DNA of 64,000 nt from Rapidithrix thailandica (GCF_039710355.1 NZ_JBDKWZ010000002.1:1-64000), one strand, 5' to 3'. Positions 1-12,600 are shown, counted from the stretch's first letter. Notes: generated by a model from the letters alone, not told the origin. Numbers and translations: made by a program.

Positions 1-1
1 G

Positions 2-3000
2 GCGCTTCACCAGGCGGTGAGCTCTATCCAGAAGGGGGACTGTGAGCAGGCCTTGGCCGGAGGGATCAATGCGATCCTGACGCCATCCTTATACCTGGCG
101 TTTGACCATGTGGGGATGCTGAGCCCGGAGGGCCGTTGCAAGGCATTTTCCTCGGAGGCTGAGGGTTTTGGCCGTGGGGAAGGCGGGGGCATGGTGCTGT
201 TAAAACCGCTGTCCAAAGCCTTGTCGGAGGGAGACCATATCTACGGGGTGATCCGGGGGAGTGCGGTAAACCACGGAGGACGTTCGAGTTCATTGACGGC
301 TCCGAATCCGGAAGCGCAGAGTGAGGTGGTGTACACAGCCTATGAACGCTCGGGCCTGGACCCTCGCCGTGTAGGGTATATCGAAGCGCACGGTACAGGG
401 ACGAGCCTGGGCGACCCGATCGAAGTGACGGGCTTGAAGAAAGCCTTCGGGCAGTTGTACCGCGAGCATGGGTACGATCCGGCGAGTGGTCGTTGCGGGA
501 TTGGTACGGTGAAGACGAACATCGGCCATTTGGAGACGGCAGCGGGGATAGCGGGCCTGTTGAAAGTGCTGCTATCGATGAAGTACGACAAGCTACCGAA
601 GCTGGTTCATTTTAAGGAACAGAACCCGTACCTGAGCCTCTCGGGGAGTCCATTTTACTTCCAGTCGGAGACGGGCGCCTGGCCAAGGGAGGAAGGACAA
701 GCCCCGGTGGCGGGGATCAGCTCCTTTGGTTTCGGCGGGGTGAATGCGCATGTGGTGGTGGAAGGGTACCTAGCGGAGGCGGAGCCCACCCCGGAGAGCC
801 ACCCGCCCCAGTTGATCGTACTCTCAGCAAAAAATAAGGACAGGCTGAGAGCGTATGCCGAAAAAATGGAAAGTTATATACGGCAACATGAAACAACTAA
901 TCTTGAAGTTGCTGACCATACTTTGCATGAAAGAATATGCGAATGTATCAGTACAAAGGTTTCGGAAATGATGGAAGTAGAGAGGACTGAAATTGATATT
1001 ACGGTAGATTTTGCTCATTATGGCATTGAAGCGATCCATTTAAATCAAATTTTCAGAGAGCTGGAACAGAAGTTCAATGTGACTATATCACCTGATATGG
1101 TACTGCAGAGTACTACGATTCAAGTTATAGCGGATAAGTTTATTGCAAATAATGCAGATAAAAATGACTTGACTCAAAAATCGGATCAGCTCCGGTCTTC
1201 ATTGAATTTACAGAGGCTGGCTTATACGCTACAGACCGGGCGTGAAGCCATGGAGTGTAGACTTGCCTTGGTTGCATCTTCATTAAAAGACCTGAAAACA
1301 AAATTAACCTCTTGGCTGGATCACCCGGATAAAAGCCGGCAAGTGTTTGAAGGGCAAACTACGGTTTCTCAAGAAATAAGGGAACTCTTAAAAGGAAAAG
1401 CAGGAACCGCTTTTATTGCAAATGCGATTCAGAACCGTGAGCTGGAACAAATTGCAAAATTATGGGTTTCAGGTGTTGAGATTGACTGGTCCGCTTTTTA
1501 CAATGCGCCTGTCAGAAAACTGAGCTTGCCTACTTACCCCTTCGATAATAAAAAGTATTGGGTACAACAGGGGAATGAAGCCCAACTTTTATATAGTACT
1601 AATGCCAAAGAATCTCAGCTTACGGCATTAATAGATAGCAACAAATCCTCTTTTGACGGACTTTGTTTTTATAAATTGCTGAAGCCTGAAGCCTATTATA
1701 TTAAAGATCATAAGGTAAAAGGAAATTATTTGCTCCCGGGAGTGGTATACCTCGAAATGGCACGCATGGCAGGAGAGCTTGCCAACAGCCATGAAAGAAT
1801 AATTGGGTTAAAAGATGTAGTATGGGCAAAACCGGTAGTGGTGACTGACAAACCTGTCGGACTTAGCATTCATCTTGATAAAAGCAAGGATGCCATAGCT
1901 TTTGAGTTTAGTACAAATGAAAAGAATGAAAGTATACATGCTCAAGGCAAACTACTCTATGGTACAGCACCAACGGCTGATAGTTATTTGAATATTGACC
2001 TGCTAAAAGAACAGGAACAGAGTATTCGGCAGGAGGATTTTTACAAAGTATTCGAACAGGAAGGCTTTGAATATGGCTCTTCGTTTAAGCCTATCCGGCA
2101 AGTGTGGTATGGAAAGGCCGAGGCATTGGCCAGGATAGAGATCCCGGTAAATATGAAGGAAAATGCCGGTGATTATGTACTCCATCCCTCTTTAATGGAA
2201 GGGGGCTTACAAACAGCAGGTGTATTGGCAAATCAACAACTGGCCGGAAGTCAAACTTCTTACATCCCATTTTTACTTGAAGACCTCAAAATATATGCGA
2301 AACTGCCCGGTGCCGTATTTGCCTATGTAAAAGAGAAAGAAAGTGAAGGAGAGACGAAAAAATACGATATAAAACTGCTGAATGACGAAGGACTGATCTT
2401 AGTGGAAATTTTCAATTATACCGTACGTCTTATAGGGGGTAAACATACCAAAAGTCAGGAAAAGGATAGCCAGGAAATAGTGCTTTTGCAAAAAGAATGG
2501 AAGGAAACTACCGCTTCGGGTAGCATTCAAAGCAAAGTTCTTCAAAAGCTACTATTGGTAGGAGGAGACAAAGTACTCTTTGCCAATATTCAGAAGTGTA
2601 TGCCGGAAAGCAGGATATATTGGGTATGCGAGGAAAAAGAACAGCCCGAACCGACCTATTGGACCATTGATAACACAGACCGCAACAGAAGCTTTGAGGA
2701 GCTGGCCCAAAAGTGTCTGAAGGAACCCGGAGGTATAAAAGAGATCTTATGGCTTGGAAATGAAGGACGGCATACATTTACAGATGTATATAGTTTTTGC
2801 AAAGCACTTTCCCAGCTTTCTTTAGATAAGAAAATCAGAATTGTCTATGCCTATGAACTTAATGATGATGGTGCCTGGGTGGAACATGCTGCGTTAGGAG
2901 CTTTTGGTAAGGCTGTACAGCTCGAGCAAAAACAGGTGGATTTTAAGGTTGTCGGGTATGATAAGGATACAAGTATCTCCTCTGTGTGTTCCGATGAATT

Positions 3001-6000
3001 TTTTGTGGAGGATTTTTCTGCGGAAGTACGCTATCAAAGGGAAAGAAGGTTTGTAAAAACACTGACCAAATGGGAAGGACGAAAGACGGATCAGAATATT
3101 TTTCGTATAAAGGGCACTTACTTGATTACCGGAGGTACTGGAGGAATAGGAAGGCAAATTGCCCGGTATGTAAGCGACAAATACCAAGCGAATCTGATTC
3201 TGACCGGTCGCTCTGAATATAAGGATGAAATAAAAGAGGTAATTCATCAGATAAGTAAGGGCAAGAGTAATGTGCACTATTTCCACTGTGATATTACCGA
3301 AAGGGAACAGGTAGAAAAACTGATAGCTTATACGGAAAAACATTTCGGCCAACTAAACGGAGTGTTACATTGCGCAGGAGTGATCCGGGATGGATTGATG
3401 GCAAATAAACCAATTGGGATGGCCACTGAGGTACTTGCTCCAAAAGTAAAAGGTACATGGTTGCTCGATGAGCTTACCGGTCATTTGCCTCTTGATTTCT
3501 TTATGATGTTTTCCTCTATATCCGCTGAGCTGGGAAATCTTGGACAGACCGATTATGCCTATGCAAATAGTTTTCTGGATTATTACGCCTCTCATCGCAA
3601 GGCGCTGACAGACGCAGGAAAGAGATCCGGTAAATCGTTGTCCGTGAATTGGCCCTTATGGCGCAACGGAGGTATGACGGTGACTCAACAACAGGAGGAA
3701 TGGATGTTAAAGGCTTTGAAAATAAGACCTTTGGAGGATAAAGAAGCACTGAAGTTACTGGAATCGTTACTTCAGTTTGAACTCCCTGAGGTAATGGTGT
3801 TTCCCGGCAATCCGGCGTTTATACTAGGGTCAGGTAAGCCTCAAAAGTTGAGCGATCCAAAACGTAAGAATAAAAAAGGAAGAGTTGATAATCAAGGTGT
3901 TGTAAAGGGTTTGCAAACGGATCTTTTGAGTATGGTATCGGCCATATCACAGATCAATAAGGAAGAACTTTCGGTAACAACCGGCATCCAACAGTATGGC
4001 TTTGATTCTATCACCTTGACGGAGTTATCGAATGCTATAAATAACAAATACAGTTTGTCTACCACTCCTGCAGTATTTTTTGAGGTGGCGGAAGTAACGA
4101 TAGAAAAATTGGCTCAACACCTGTATAGCGAGTATGAAAATGTGCTGAGAAACTATTATACAGGTTCGGTTGATGAGCAAGGCCTTGTAAGTGATGAAAG
4201 TACAGGTTCATATCCGGTTTCAGAAGTATCACTGTCTACGATACGTAGATCCCTTCCTGTTGAAAGTAAAGTTGAACAACAGGCAGAGCATCCGTCACTA
4301 TCATCAGAACCTGTCGCGATTATTGGTATGCAAGCACAATTGCCCCAATCTACAGATATTACCGGGTTTTGGTCCAAACTGGTTGACGGAGTCAATTTAA
4401 TAGAGGAAATACCAGAAAACCGTTGGAATTGGAAGGAGTTTTACGGAAATCCTTTTGAAGGAGAGTATACCTATTGCAAATGGGGAGGCTTTATTGAGCA
4501 TGCGGATAAGTTTGATGCTGCATTTTTTAATATTTCACCCAACGAGAGTAAAGTAATGGATCCGCAGCAGCGCTTGTTTCTGCAAAGTGTGTGGAAAACC
4601 ATAGAAGATGCAGGGTATAAACCTTCGGATTTTGCGGGCACACCCATGGGAGTATTTGTAGGGGTAAGCAGCTCGGAGTATGCCGAGTTAGTGGCGAAAG
4701 CGGGAGAAGGGTCGAATGTGCATGCTTCCACATCCAATGCTCATTTTCTGATTCCTAACAGGATCTCGTATTTCTATGATTTCAGGGGGCCGAGTGAAGC
4801 AATTGACACAGCTTGTTCCAGTTCCACAGTGGCCATACATAATGCGGTGAAAGCCCTACAATCGGGTACCTGTGAAACGGCCATCGCAGGAGGGGTAAAC
4901 CTGTTGATTTCTCCGTATAGCAATGTGAATTTTAGCAAAGCCGGCTTGTTAAGCAGCAATGATCAGATCAATACCTTTGATGAACGTGCCGATGGCTATA
5001 TAAGAGGTGAAGGTGTGGTTTCTTTGTTGTTAAAACCTCTGAGCAAAGCCAAAGAAGACAATGACCCTATATATGGTGTGATCAAAGGGAGTGCGGTAAA
5101 CCATAGTGGCAAGGGATATTCTCTGACAGCTCCTAATGCCGAAGCTCAGTCGGATGTTATGATAGAGGCGTATAAAGCTGCAGGAATCAGCCCTGATACC
5201 GTGAGTTATATTGAAGCGCATGGAACAGGCACAAGTATAGGAGATTCGGTAGAAGTGAATGCTTTCAAAAAAGCATTCAAACAAATGTATAGCGAACAGG
5301 GTTTGGAAATGCCGGAAAGTGCTAGGTGTGGTATCGGTTCAATAAAACCGAATATTGGACACCTGGAGGCTGCCGCTGGAGCGGCTTCACTGGTGAAGGT
5401 TCTTTTGGCCTTGAAGCATAAAGTCTTACCTGCCACTGCCAATTTTAAAACCTTGAATCCACAGATCAGGCTGGAAGGTACCCGGTTTTATATAGTAGAC
5501 AAGTCTGAGACGTGGGAACAGAAAGGCGCCATTCCAAGGCGTGCAAGCTTGCATTGCTTCGGGGCAGGAGGAACCAATGCGCACCTGGTAGTGGAAGAAT
5601 ATGAACAAAAAGTGTCCTTGCCGAATGAGCAGGAAGAGTACCTCTTTATTTTTTCCGCTAAAAATGAAAAGGCATTGCGTCAATACTTCGGACAATTCCA
5701 ACAGTTTCTCCGGGAAACGGATCGCATTCACTTGAGTGATATGGCCTACACCTTAATGGTCGGTCGCGAATCTATGGAAAGTAAAGTAGCCATTGTTGCC
5801 GAGAGCAAAGAGGTATTGTCGCAGCGCATTGGAGAATACCTTACTCATCAAGAAGTAGAAGGCGTATTTACAAAGGAGGCTGTCGGGCAACTGTCAGAAG
5901 TTGACATAAGCCAGGCCATTGAAGATAAAAATTGGACTGAGTTAGCCGTGGCTTGGTGCAAAGGAGTTGCTATTGACTGGCCGCTGTTATACGCTAAGCC

Positions 6001-6553
6001 CAGAACTCGAGTCTCTTTGCCCACTTATGCTTTCGAACAAGTCAGCCATTGGATAAAGGTTTATTCCCGGAAGGAAAACCAAAAACCAGAGCTTGATCAA
6101 GCGGAAAAATCTAATGGAACCACTACCACACCAAGGCAAATCATAGTGAAATATTTTAAGAATAAATTTTCTCAGATGCTGGGTATGGAAACCGAGGATT
6201 TGGATGAGGATGCCCCGTTTCAGACCATAGGTTTTGACTCTATTTTACTTACCAAATTAAAGTACGATATCGAGAAGGAATTGCAACAAGCGTTTCCCCT
6301 GTCCCTTTTTGCAGTATGTCATACGATTTCAGCATTGAGTCAGGCAATCATGGAAGATACTTCCTTGGCGACTTTGGTAAATAAGATAATAGACATCAAG
6401 GCAAATGATGCCGGAATAGGCCCGGGCCATACGGATGCCCAACCACTTGCAGAAATGAAACATCAGTTAGATGCCCTGTCAGAGGATGAATTGGATGAAT
6501 TGTACAGAAAAATACTGAACGGTAAATCAGTTTCCAACAATGATGCGGATTGA
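2..6553 (+). CDS. trans-AT polyketide synthase, 5'-truncated by window edge (KS-[ACP-like]-DH-KR-ACP-KS-ACP)
   Basis: Modular PKS extending a polyketide chain; no acyltransferase domain is visible, so malonyl loading must come in trans. The frame is open to the window start, which cuts the first KS just after its active-site Cys. Residues are numbered from the GTG at 17. KS1 keeps His125 (HGTGT) and His171 (NIGH). An ACP-like segment (~300-375) has Ala339 where the pantetheinylated Ser should be. Then come a post-KS linker, a DH with His565 in HKVKGNYLLP but Glu728 at the usual Asp, a KR with GGTGGIG (~1039) and Tyr1180, and an ACP with Ser1331. The Asp in the KR's IRD motif and the lack of a Trp hint at B-type stereochemistry. 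KS2 has the full triad Cys1600, His1735, His1782, and the last ACP has Ser2075. The tail (LSEDELDELYRKIL) looks like a docking element to the next NRPS. Bases 1-825 are clearly GC-richer than the rest. Confidence 0.95.
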   Translation, partial: ALHQAVSSIQKGDCEQALAGGINAILTPSLYLAFDHVGMLSPEGRCKAFSSEAEGFGRGEGGGMVLLKPLSKALSEGDHIYGVIRGSAVNHGGRSSSLTAPNPEAQSEVVYTAYERSGLDPRRVGYIEAHGTGTSLGDPIEVTGLKKAFGQLYREHGYDPASGRCGIGTVKTNIGHLETAAGIAGLLKVLLSMKYDKLPKLVHFKEQNPYLSLSGSPFYFQSETGAWPREEGQAPVAGISSFGFGGVNAHVVVEGYLAEAEPTPESHPPQLIVLSAKNKDRLRAYAEKMESYIRQHETTNLEVADHTLHERICECISTKVSEMMEVERTEIDITVDFAHYGIEAIHLNQIFRELEQKFNVTISPDMVLQSTTIQVIADKFIANNADKNDLTQKSDQLRSSLNLQRLAYTLQTGREAMECRLALVASSLKDLKTKLTSWLDHPDKSRQVFEGQTTVSQEIRELLKGKAGTAFIANAIQNRELEQIAKLWVSGVEIDWSAFYNAPVRKLSLPTYPFDNKKYWVQQGNEAQLLYSTNAKESQLTALIDSNKSSFDGLCFYKLLKPEAYYIKDHKVKGNYLLPGVVYLEMARMAGELANSHERIIGLKDVVWAKPVVVTDKPVGLSIHLDKSKDAIAFEFSTNEKNESIHAQGKLLYGTAPTADSYLNIDLLKEQEQSIRQEDFYKVFEQEGFEYGSSFKPIRQVWYGKAEALARIEIPVNMKENAGDYVLHPSLMEGGLQTAGVLANQQLAGSQTSYIPFLLEDLKIYAKLPGAVFAYVKEKESEGETKKYDIKLLNDEGLILVEIFNYTVRLIGGKHTKSQEKDSQEIVLLQKEWKETTASGSIQSKVLQKLLLVGGDKVLFANIQKCMPESRIYWVCEEKEQPEPTYWTIDNTDRNRSFEELAQKCLKEPGGIKEILWLGNEGRHTFTDVYSFCKALSQLSLDKKIRIVYAYELNDDGAWVEHAALGAFGKAVQLEQKQVDFKVVGYDKDTSISSVCSDEFFVEDFSAEVRYQRERRFVKTLTKWEGRKTDQNIFRIKGTYLITGGTGGIGRQIARYVSDKYQANLILTGRSEYKDEIKEVIHQISKGKSNVHYFHCDITEREQVEKLIAYTEKHFGQLNGVLHCAGVIRDGLMANKPIGMATEVLAPKVKGTWLLDELTGHLPLDFFMMFSSISAELGNLGQTDYAYANSFLDYYASHRKALTDAGKRSGKSLSVNWPLWRNGGMTVTQQQEEWMLKALKIRPLEDKEALKLLESLLQFELPEVMVFPGNPAFILGSGKPQKLSDPKRKNKKGRVDNQGVVKGLQTDLLSMVSAISQINKEELSVTTGIQQYGFDSITLTELSNAINNKYSLSTTPAVFFEVAEVTIEKLAQHLYSEYENVLRNYYTGSVDEQGLVSDESTGSYPVSEVSLSTIRRSLPVESKVEQQAEHPSLSSEPVAIIGMQAQLPQSTDITGFWSKLVDGVNLIEEIPENRWNWKEFYGNPFEGEYTYCKWGGFIEHADKFDAAFFNISPNESKVMDPQQRLFLQSVWKTIEDAGYKPSDFAGTPMGVFVGVSSSEYAELVAKAGEGSNVHASTSNAHFLIPNRISYFYDFRGPSEAIDTACSSSTVAIHNAVKALQSGTCETAIAGGVNLLISPYSNVNFSKAGLLSSNDQINTFDERADGYIRGEGVVSLLLKPLSKAKEDNDPIYGVIKGSAVNHSGKGYSLTAPNAEAQSDVMIEAYKAAGISPDTVSYIEAHGTGTSIGDSVEVNAFKKAFKQMYSEQGLEMPESARCGIGSIKPNIGHLEAAAGAASLVKVLLALKHKVLPATANFKTLNPQIRLEGTRFYIVDKSETWEQKGAIPRRASLHCFGAGGTNAHLVVEEYEQKVSLPNEQEEYLFIFSAKNEKALRQYFGQFQQFLRETDRIHLSDMAYTLMVGRESMESKVAIVAESKEVLSQRIGEYLTHQEVEGVFTKEAVGQLSEVDISQAIEDKNWTELAVAWCKGVAIDWPLLYAKPRTRVSLPTYAFEQVSHWIKVYSRKENQKPELDQAEKSNGTTTTPRQIIVKYFKNKFSQMLGMETEDLDEDAPFQTIGFDSILLTKLKYDIEKELQQAFPLSLFAVCHTISALSQAIMEDTSLATLVNKIIDIKANDAGIGPGHTDAQPLAEMKHQLDALSEDELDELYRKILNGKSVSNNDAD

Positions 6554-6684
6554 GCTTCATATGCTTTCTAACAGGTAAAAAATGAAATAACTAAGGGCAT
6601 TCCACTTCAGTCGGATGAGATCGGAGCTTGTACCTTGGTTATTTCCTGTAATCATTAAAATCAAAAACCTTATAACACATACCA

Positions 6685-9600
6685 ATGGATCAGGAAGTCT
6701 TTTACAAGCTGTCAAAAGAGGAAAAAAAGAAGTACATCATGGGGCTTGTGACCGGTATGGGCAAAAGTCCTCGTGAGAACCTTGTGAACAATAAACAGGA
6801 AAACGGTGACAAATTTACAGTATTCCCTTTAAGTGATATCCAGGAGTCCTTTTTTTCAGGCCGCTTTTTGGGAAAGAAAAACGACTATGTCGGTTGCCAT
6901 ATTTATTTTGAATTTGAGGAGTTTTCTTTGGATACTGAGCGTTTGAGGCAAGCCTGGTGTACGCTGGTTGCCTATCATGATATGTTGAGGGTGGTGATCC
7001 TTGGCAATGCCACCCAGCGTATACAAGAGCACTTTGAAATTCCTCCCTTCCAAATCTATGATTTACGGGATAAGACAGAGATAGAATGTAATAAAGTACT
7101 GGAGAGGTTACGTAAACGGCTTTCTCACAAAGTATATGAACCGGGAAACTGGCCTCTGTATGAAATAGCCATTACCCATCTTCCGGAAAAGAGGTCGATC
7201 ATACACTTTAGTATTGATGAATGGATCACGGATGGCTATAGCATGAGCCTGTTATTAAATCAATGGCACCAGCTGTATACTCACCCTGGTTATACATTGC
7301 CACCACTGAGTTATTCTTTTAAAGAGTATGTGCTAGAAAGTAAAGCCTTGGAGAACACGCAAAAGTTTGCAGAGGATATGGCTTATTGGAAAGCAATGGA
7401 AATACATAACGGGCCGGACTTACCCTATGTAAAGCCAATGCCTGTAAAAGCTGAAGGGCAATCCTGTTATTACAGGAAACGCATCCACAAAACCTTGGAA
7501 GCAAACCATTGGGGGGCTTTAAAACAGTTGTGTGTAACGAAAAATATCACACCGACTTCCCTTTTGCTTACAGTATTTTCAGAACTGTTGGCCCGGTATA
7601 GTCACAACGATCAATTTTCAATCATCCTTACTTTATTTAACCGTCAGCCTTTACATCCTGACATCGATAAAGTAATGGGTCCGTTTGTCTCTACAAACTT
7701 TTTTAATATAAGTCGAAACCCGGAAAAGGACTTTATAGCGAAGACGCAGGATAATCAGAAATATTTATGGACACTTCTGGATCATGGGACAGTAAGTGGT
7801 ATCAGGGCATTGAGGGAATCCAGAGACAGGCGTTCCGGTACGCATCTGTCTGTGCCGGTCGTGTTTACAAGTATGATTAATAAATCGGGTGTAGCCGGTA
7901 AAGACAGCTGGCTGGAAAAAATGGGGTATTCCATCTCCCAAACACCGCAAATATATTTGGATCATCAGGTATATGAGTATAATGAGGCACTGCACCTCAA
8001 TTGGGACGTAGTAGAAGAGGCTTTCGAACCCGGCATACTTCGCAAAATGATGGATACGTATTACGATATGCTGCGGCAGCTGGCCATTAATGGAGATTTG
8101 CAAAAAAACGGATATGAAACCGCGAGAACAGAGGTACGTCATCAGCCGCCATCGAAAATCCATTTTTCCCTGACTCCTTTGCAACAGTCCTATTATGTAA
8201 GTAAGCGGTCCGGAGAGACGGCTTTGATTTATCAGGAGTTTGAGATCGAAGAGATGGATGTGAATAGGCTTCAGCGGGCCTGGCATACGGTAGTGAGCAG
8301 GCATGAAATGTTGCATGCCGTTATCACCAAAAACGGAGTCTTTCAAACCTTGGAAGAGATGCCTTCAAATTATCATATAGCGGTAAAGGACTGGAGCGGT
8401 TTGAGTCATGATGAACAGGCTGGCAACCTGGACAAGGAAAGACAGTTACAAACTAATAAACAATTTGAATACGATCAGTATCCTTGGTTTTCCCTCTCGG
8501 TAAGCCTTTTAGAAAATGGGAAAGGTGTATTGCACTGTTGCTTCGATGGAATCGTAGGAGACGGACAAAGTATGGGAATCCTATACAAAGAGCTTTTTGA
8601 ATTATACCAAAACCCGGCTAAGCAATTACCTGTAATGAATGACAGCTATGCCGGTTACCGCTCGTATGTAGACAGTCAACGTAAAACGGATAGGTATTAT
8701 AAAGCTAATGTGTATTGGGAGAATAAGTTTGAAAATATTGTTCCGGGGCCAGGGCTGATAGCTCAAAATACAGGGGAGACTTCCCGGCATACGCGATTGG
8801 GAGGACAGTGTGATCAATGGCAAGTATTGCAACACAAAGCACAAAGCCATGGCATAACGAATGATACTCTACTATTTTCATTATACGCTTTGGCAATAAG
8901 CACCCTTTGTCAAGAGGAAAAGTTTTCCTTGGTGTATGTCGATTGGCAACGGTCCCTTGAGCATGAAGGGCTTGTAGGGGATTTTACTTCATTAAGTTGG
9001 GTGGAATTTGACAGGAATATTGATAATTTGATGGAATTGATGGAACACTGTGGGGCGTCCATCAAGCAGGATTTGGACACGAAGCCTTTCAGTGGTTTGG
9101 AAATGCTGGGAAAGTTAATGTATCGAGGAAAGAAAAGCCTCTCCTTTCCGGTAGTCTACACCAACCTTATAGATCAGACGTATGAGCACAAATATGACAA
9201 GGTAAAACCGGGATATGGTTGTTCAATCACTCCTAATGTGCTCATTGATAATATGAGTATGGCAGATGCCGAAAAGCTACAATACTTATGGGATGTATCG
9301 GCACTTGATATGGCGGATGCTGAAAGAGCCTTTCGGGTTTACGAGAAGCTATTGTCTTTTCTGGTGCAAACTGACACGGATTGGAAGGATATTTCTATCC
9401 GCGAGCAACTGGGAAGGATGGAGGAACAAGAGTCGGCCAATGATCAGGAAGATACGATGCTACCCTTGTTAAAATCTTTAGGGTTAGCCGATAAAACCAT
9501 TCAAAGTGAATTTGAAGCACAGGTACGAAAATACCCCGAGCGCATTGCTCTTAAGTTTGAAGAACATGAATTAAACTATTCCGAACTCAATGAGCAGGCG

Positions 9601-12600
9601 AATCAATTGGCGAGATACCTGCAACAGTATGGAGCAGGGCCAGAGCAGAAGATAGTCGTTTGTATGGAGCGTTCTGCGGAGATGGTCGTCAGTATACTGG
9701 GTGTACTAAAGAGTGGGGCCGCTTATGTACCTTTAGACCCCTCACTTCCCCCTGAGCGACTAAATATGATATTGGAAGATGCCAAGCCGGCAGTAATCAT
9801 TACAACACAGGCTGATAGTTATAATGTGAGGCATTCTTCGTGTAAGGTCATCCGTTACGATCTTGAAAAGCCCATCATCGATCGGGAAGACCCGGAAAAC
9901 CTGCATCCTTCAGCGAAGGGTAGCAATTTGGCTTACATCATTTACACTTCAGGCACTACCGGTAAGCCCAAAGGCACACTTATATGCCATTATAATGTGA
10001 TCCGCTTGTTTTTGGCGACAAGAAACTGGTTCCATTTTAATGAGCGCGACACCTGGACCTTGTTTCACTCATTTACCTTTGACTTCTCGGTTTGGGAGAT
10101 ATTCGGAGCCTTGCTTCACGGGGGGAAACTGGTGGTGGTGCCGTATGTGGTGAGCAGGTCATTCGATAGGTTTTATCAATTATTAATCAAGGAACAAGTG
10201 ACTGTGCTTAACCAGACACCCACGGCATTCCGGCAGCTATGCAGGACAGACGAACGAAGTGGCTCCCATCAACACCTGGCGCTCCGTTATGTCATCTTCG
10301 GTGGGGAGGCCTTGAACCTTCAGCATCTGCGCTCATGGGTTAATCGACATGGAGACCAACAACCGGAACTGATTAATATGTATGGAATTACCGAAACGAC
10401 CGTACATGTCACCTATAGAAGAATATTAGCCTCGGATCTGGATGAAAAAGAAAGCCTGATCGGTATCCCGATTCCGGACCTGACGGTTCATATTCTCGAC
10501 CAGAATCAAAAGCCGGTCCATCCGGGTGAAGAAGGGGAACTGTATGTAGGAGGCTTGGGAGTCGCCCGGGCTTATCTCGATAGACCTGAATTAACGGCAG
10601 CGCGTTTCATCCCCGATCCTTTTCTCAATAAAACAGGTGCGAGGCTGTATCGTACGGGTGACCTGGGGAAAATGCTGAATACCGGAGAGATTGCCTATCT
10701 GGGCCGTATTGATTCCCAAGTGAAAGTGAGAGGTTTCCGTATAGAACTGGAAGATATAGAAAGTGCTGTCAACCGGCATGAGCAGGTTAGTGAATCCGTA
10801 GTAGTGATACAAGAAGCCGATACGGACGATCCCAAAATTGTTGCTTATGTAATCGCTGCTTCTCCGTCCGGTACCATTCCTCAAGAAAAGGAACTTCGCA
10901 GTTTTTTACGAAAAATCCTTCCGGAGTATATGTTGCCTTCATCGATCATTGAGATTGATGAGCTTCCGCTAAACCACAATGGAAAACTGGATAAGGGCAG
11001 ACTTCCTTGGCGATCAGGAGGACAGCACAGTACCCCCGTCAATGAACCTGCTCCTGTGGTAGAAACGAATCCGAATACCCCTCAACAACAGGGAATTATG
11101 GATGTTTTTAAGCAGTGTTTGGCAGTAAACGATCTATCGGATGAGGATGATATCTTTGATTTAGGTGCTACCTCTTTAAGTCTGATTCTGATCAGTCAGG
11201 GAATCCAGGAGAAGTTTGGCGTAGAAGTGCCCATGGAAATCTTTCTTGAAAAAAGTAAGATAGGCGAAATCATAGCCGAACTGGGGCATGACAGTACAAC
11301 TACAACACCTGTATCTCAAAGTGCCGATAGTCAGGAAGATACAGCGGGAGTATTGCATATTGTGCGATCTGTTTTTCAGCGCATACTCAACAATGATGCG
11401 ATACAACCTGAGGATGATATTTTTGACTTGGGAAGTACCTCATTGACGTTGATTTTTGCTATCGAAGAGTTCAAGAATATTCTTCAAATAGAGGTGCCTA
11501 TAGAGGCTTTTTTAACCCATACTACACTACAGGGGATCGCCGGCTATCTGGAAGAACAGTGCCAAGGAGAGCAAACCAATGGCGCACAAGTGACAACTAC
11601 AGATCAGAATGACGTTGGAGAGATTCACAAAAGAGAAATTGTCAATATTCCGCTAAGGCGGAAGTATTTTCATGAGGACTCCTATGTGCTTTCTGCCCCC
11701 CAGTATGATTTTGTGCAGAAGGAAATCCCGTTTACGCAGTTTTCCGAATTTATAGCCTTGCTCCGGCAGCATCGCCTTGGAGAAGCGTGTAAATACCTGT
11801 ACCCCTCTGCAGGAGGAAAAAATGCCGTTCAGACGTATTTACATATCAAACCCGGTAAAGTAGAAGGACTAAACGGAGGGGTTTATTATTACCACCCCGA
11901 AGAACATCAACTGTACAAAGTGAATGAAAGTGAATCTTTAACTATAGACATTCACTATACGGAAAATCAGGAGCTTGATAAGCTATCCGCTTTTCAAATG
12001 TTCCTGGTGATTCAGCTCAAAGCCATGACTCCCGTGTACATGGATTTTAGTCAGGAATTGGCTACATTGGAGGCCGGGTATATGACCCAGTTGTTGTTGA
12101 GCCGGCAGGCCGAATTTGGCTTGGGGATATGTCCTGTACAGCAAGTCAAACATGAGCGGATACGAAAAAGTCTGAAACTAGAAGAGGAGCATGTGGTTGT
12201 AGAATGTTTGCAAGGAGGGCTCGTAGATTATGCGGCCTATGTGCAAGATCCGGTGCGGTATAGCGCCATGCAGTCAAAATATGAGGCGGTTAATACCCAC
12301 CAAAGCGCGGATGCAAATTTGATGGAGGAACTGGAGGTCAGGGATTTTTCCAAGATTATCCGTATTCACAATGCAAAACAATTTAATCCGCTTTCTCAAG
12401 AGGAGCAAGCAGTACTTGCAGAGAAAAAACTGCACCTCAGAAGTTTTGAAAACGATGCGGAAAAAATAATCTTAAATTCACATTATTTTCCAAATAATCA
12501 ACTCAGCACAAGAGCCTCACAGAGGGAGTTTGATCAGGGTAGGATATCCTTTGAAGGGCTGTCGAAGTTATTGCAATATATTTCCAAAAAGAAGGATTCC

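Noticed and set aside
7765..8346. 193-codon minus-strand frame inside the NRPS
   Set aside because: It lies fully antisense to clear Cy-domain coding sequence and shows no motif; the same holds for 2894-3352, 2508-2777 and other minus frames in the PKS/NRPS genes.
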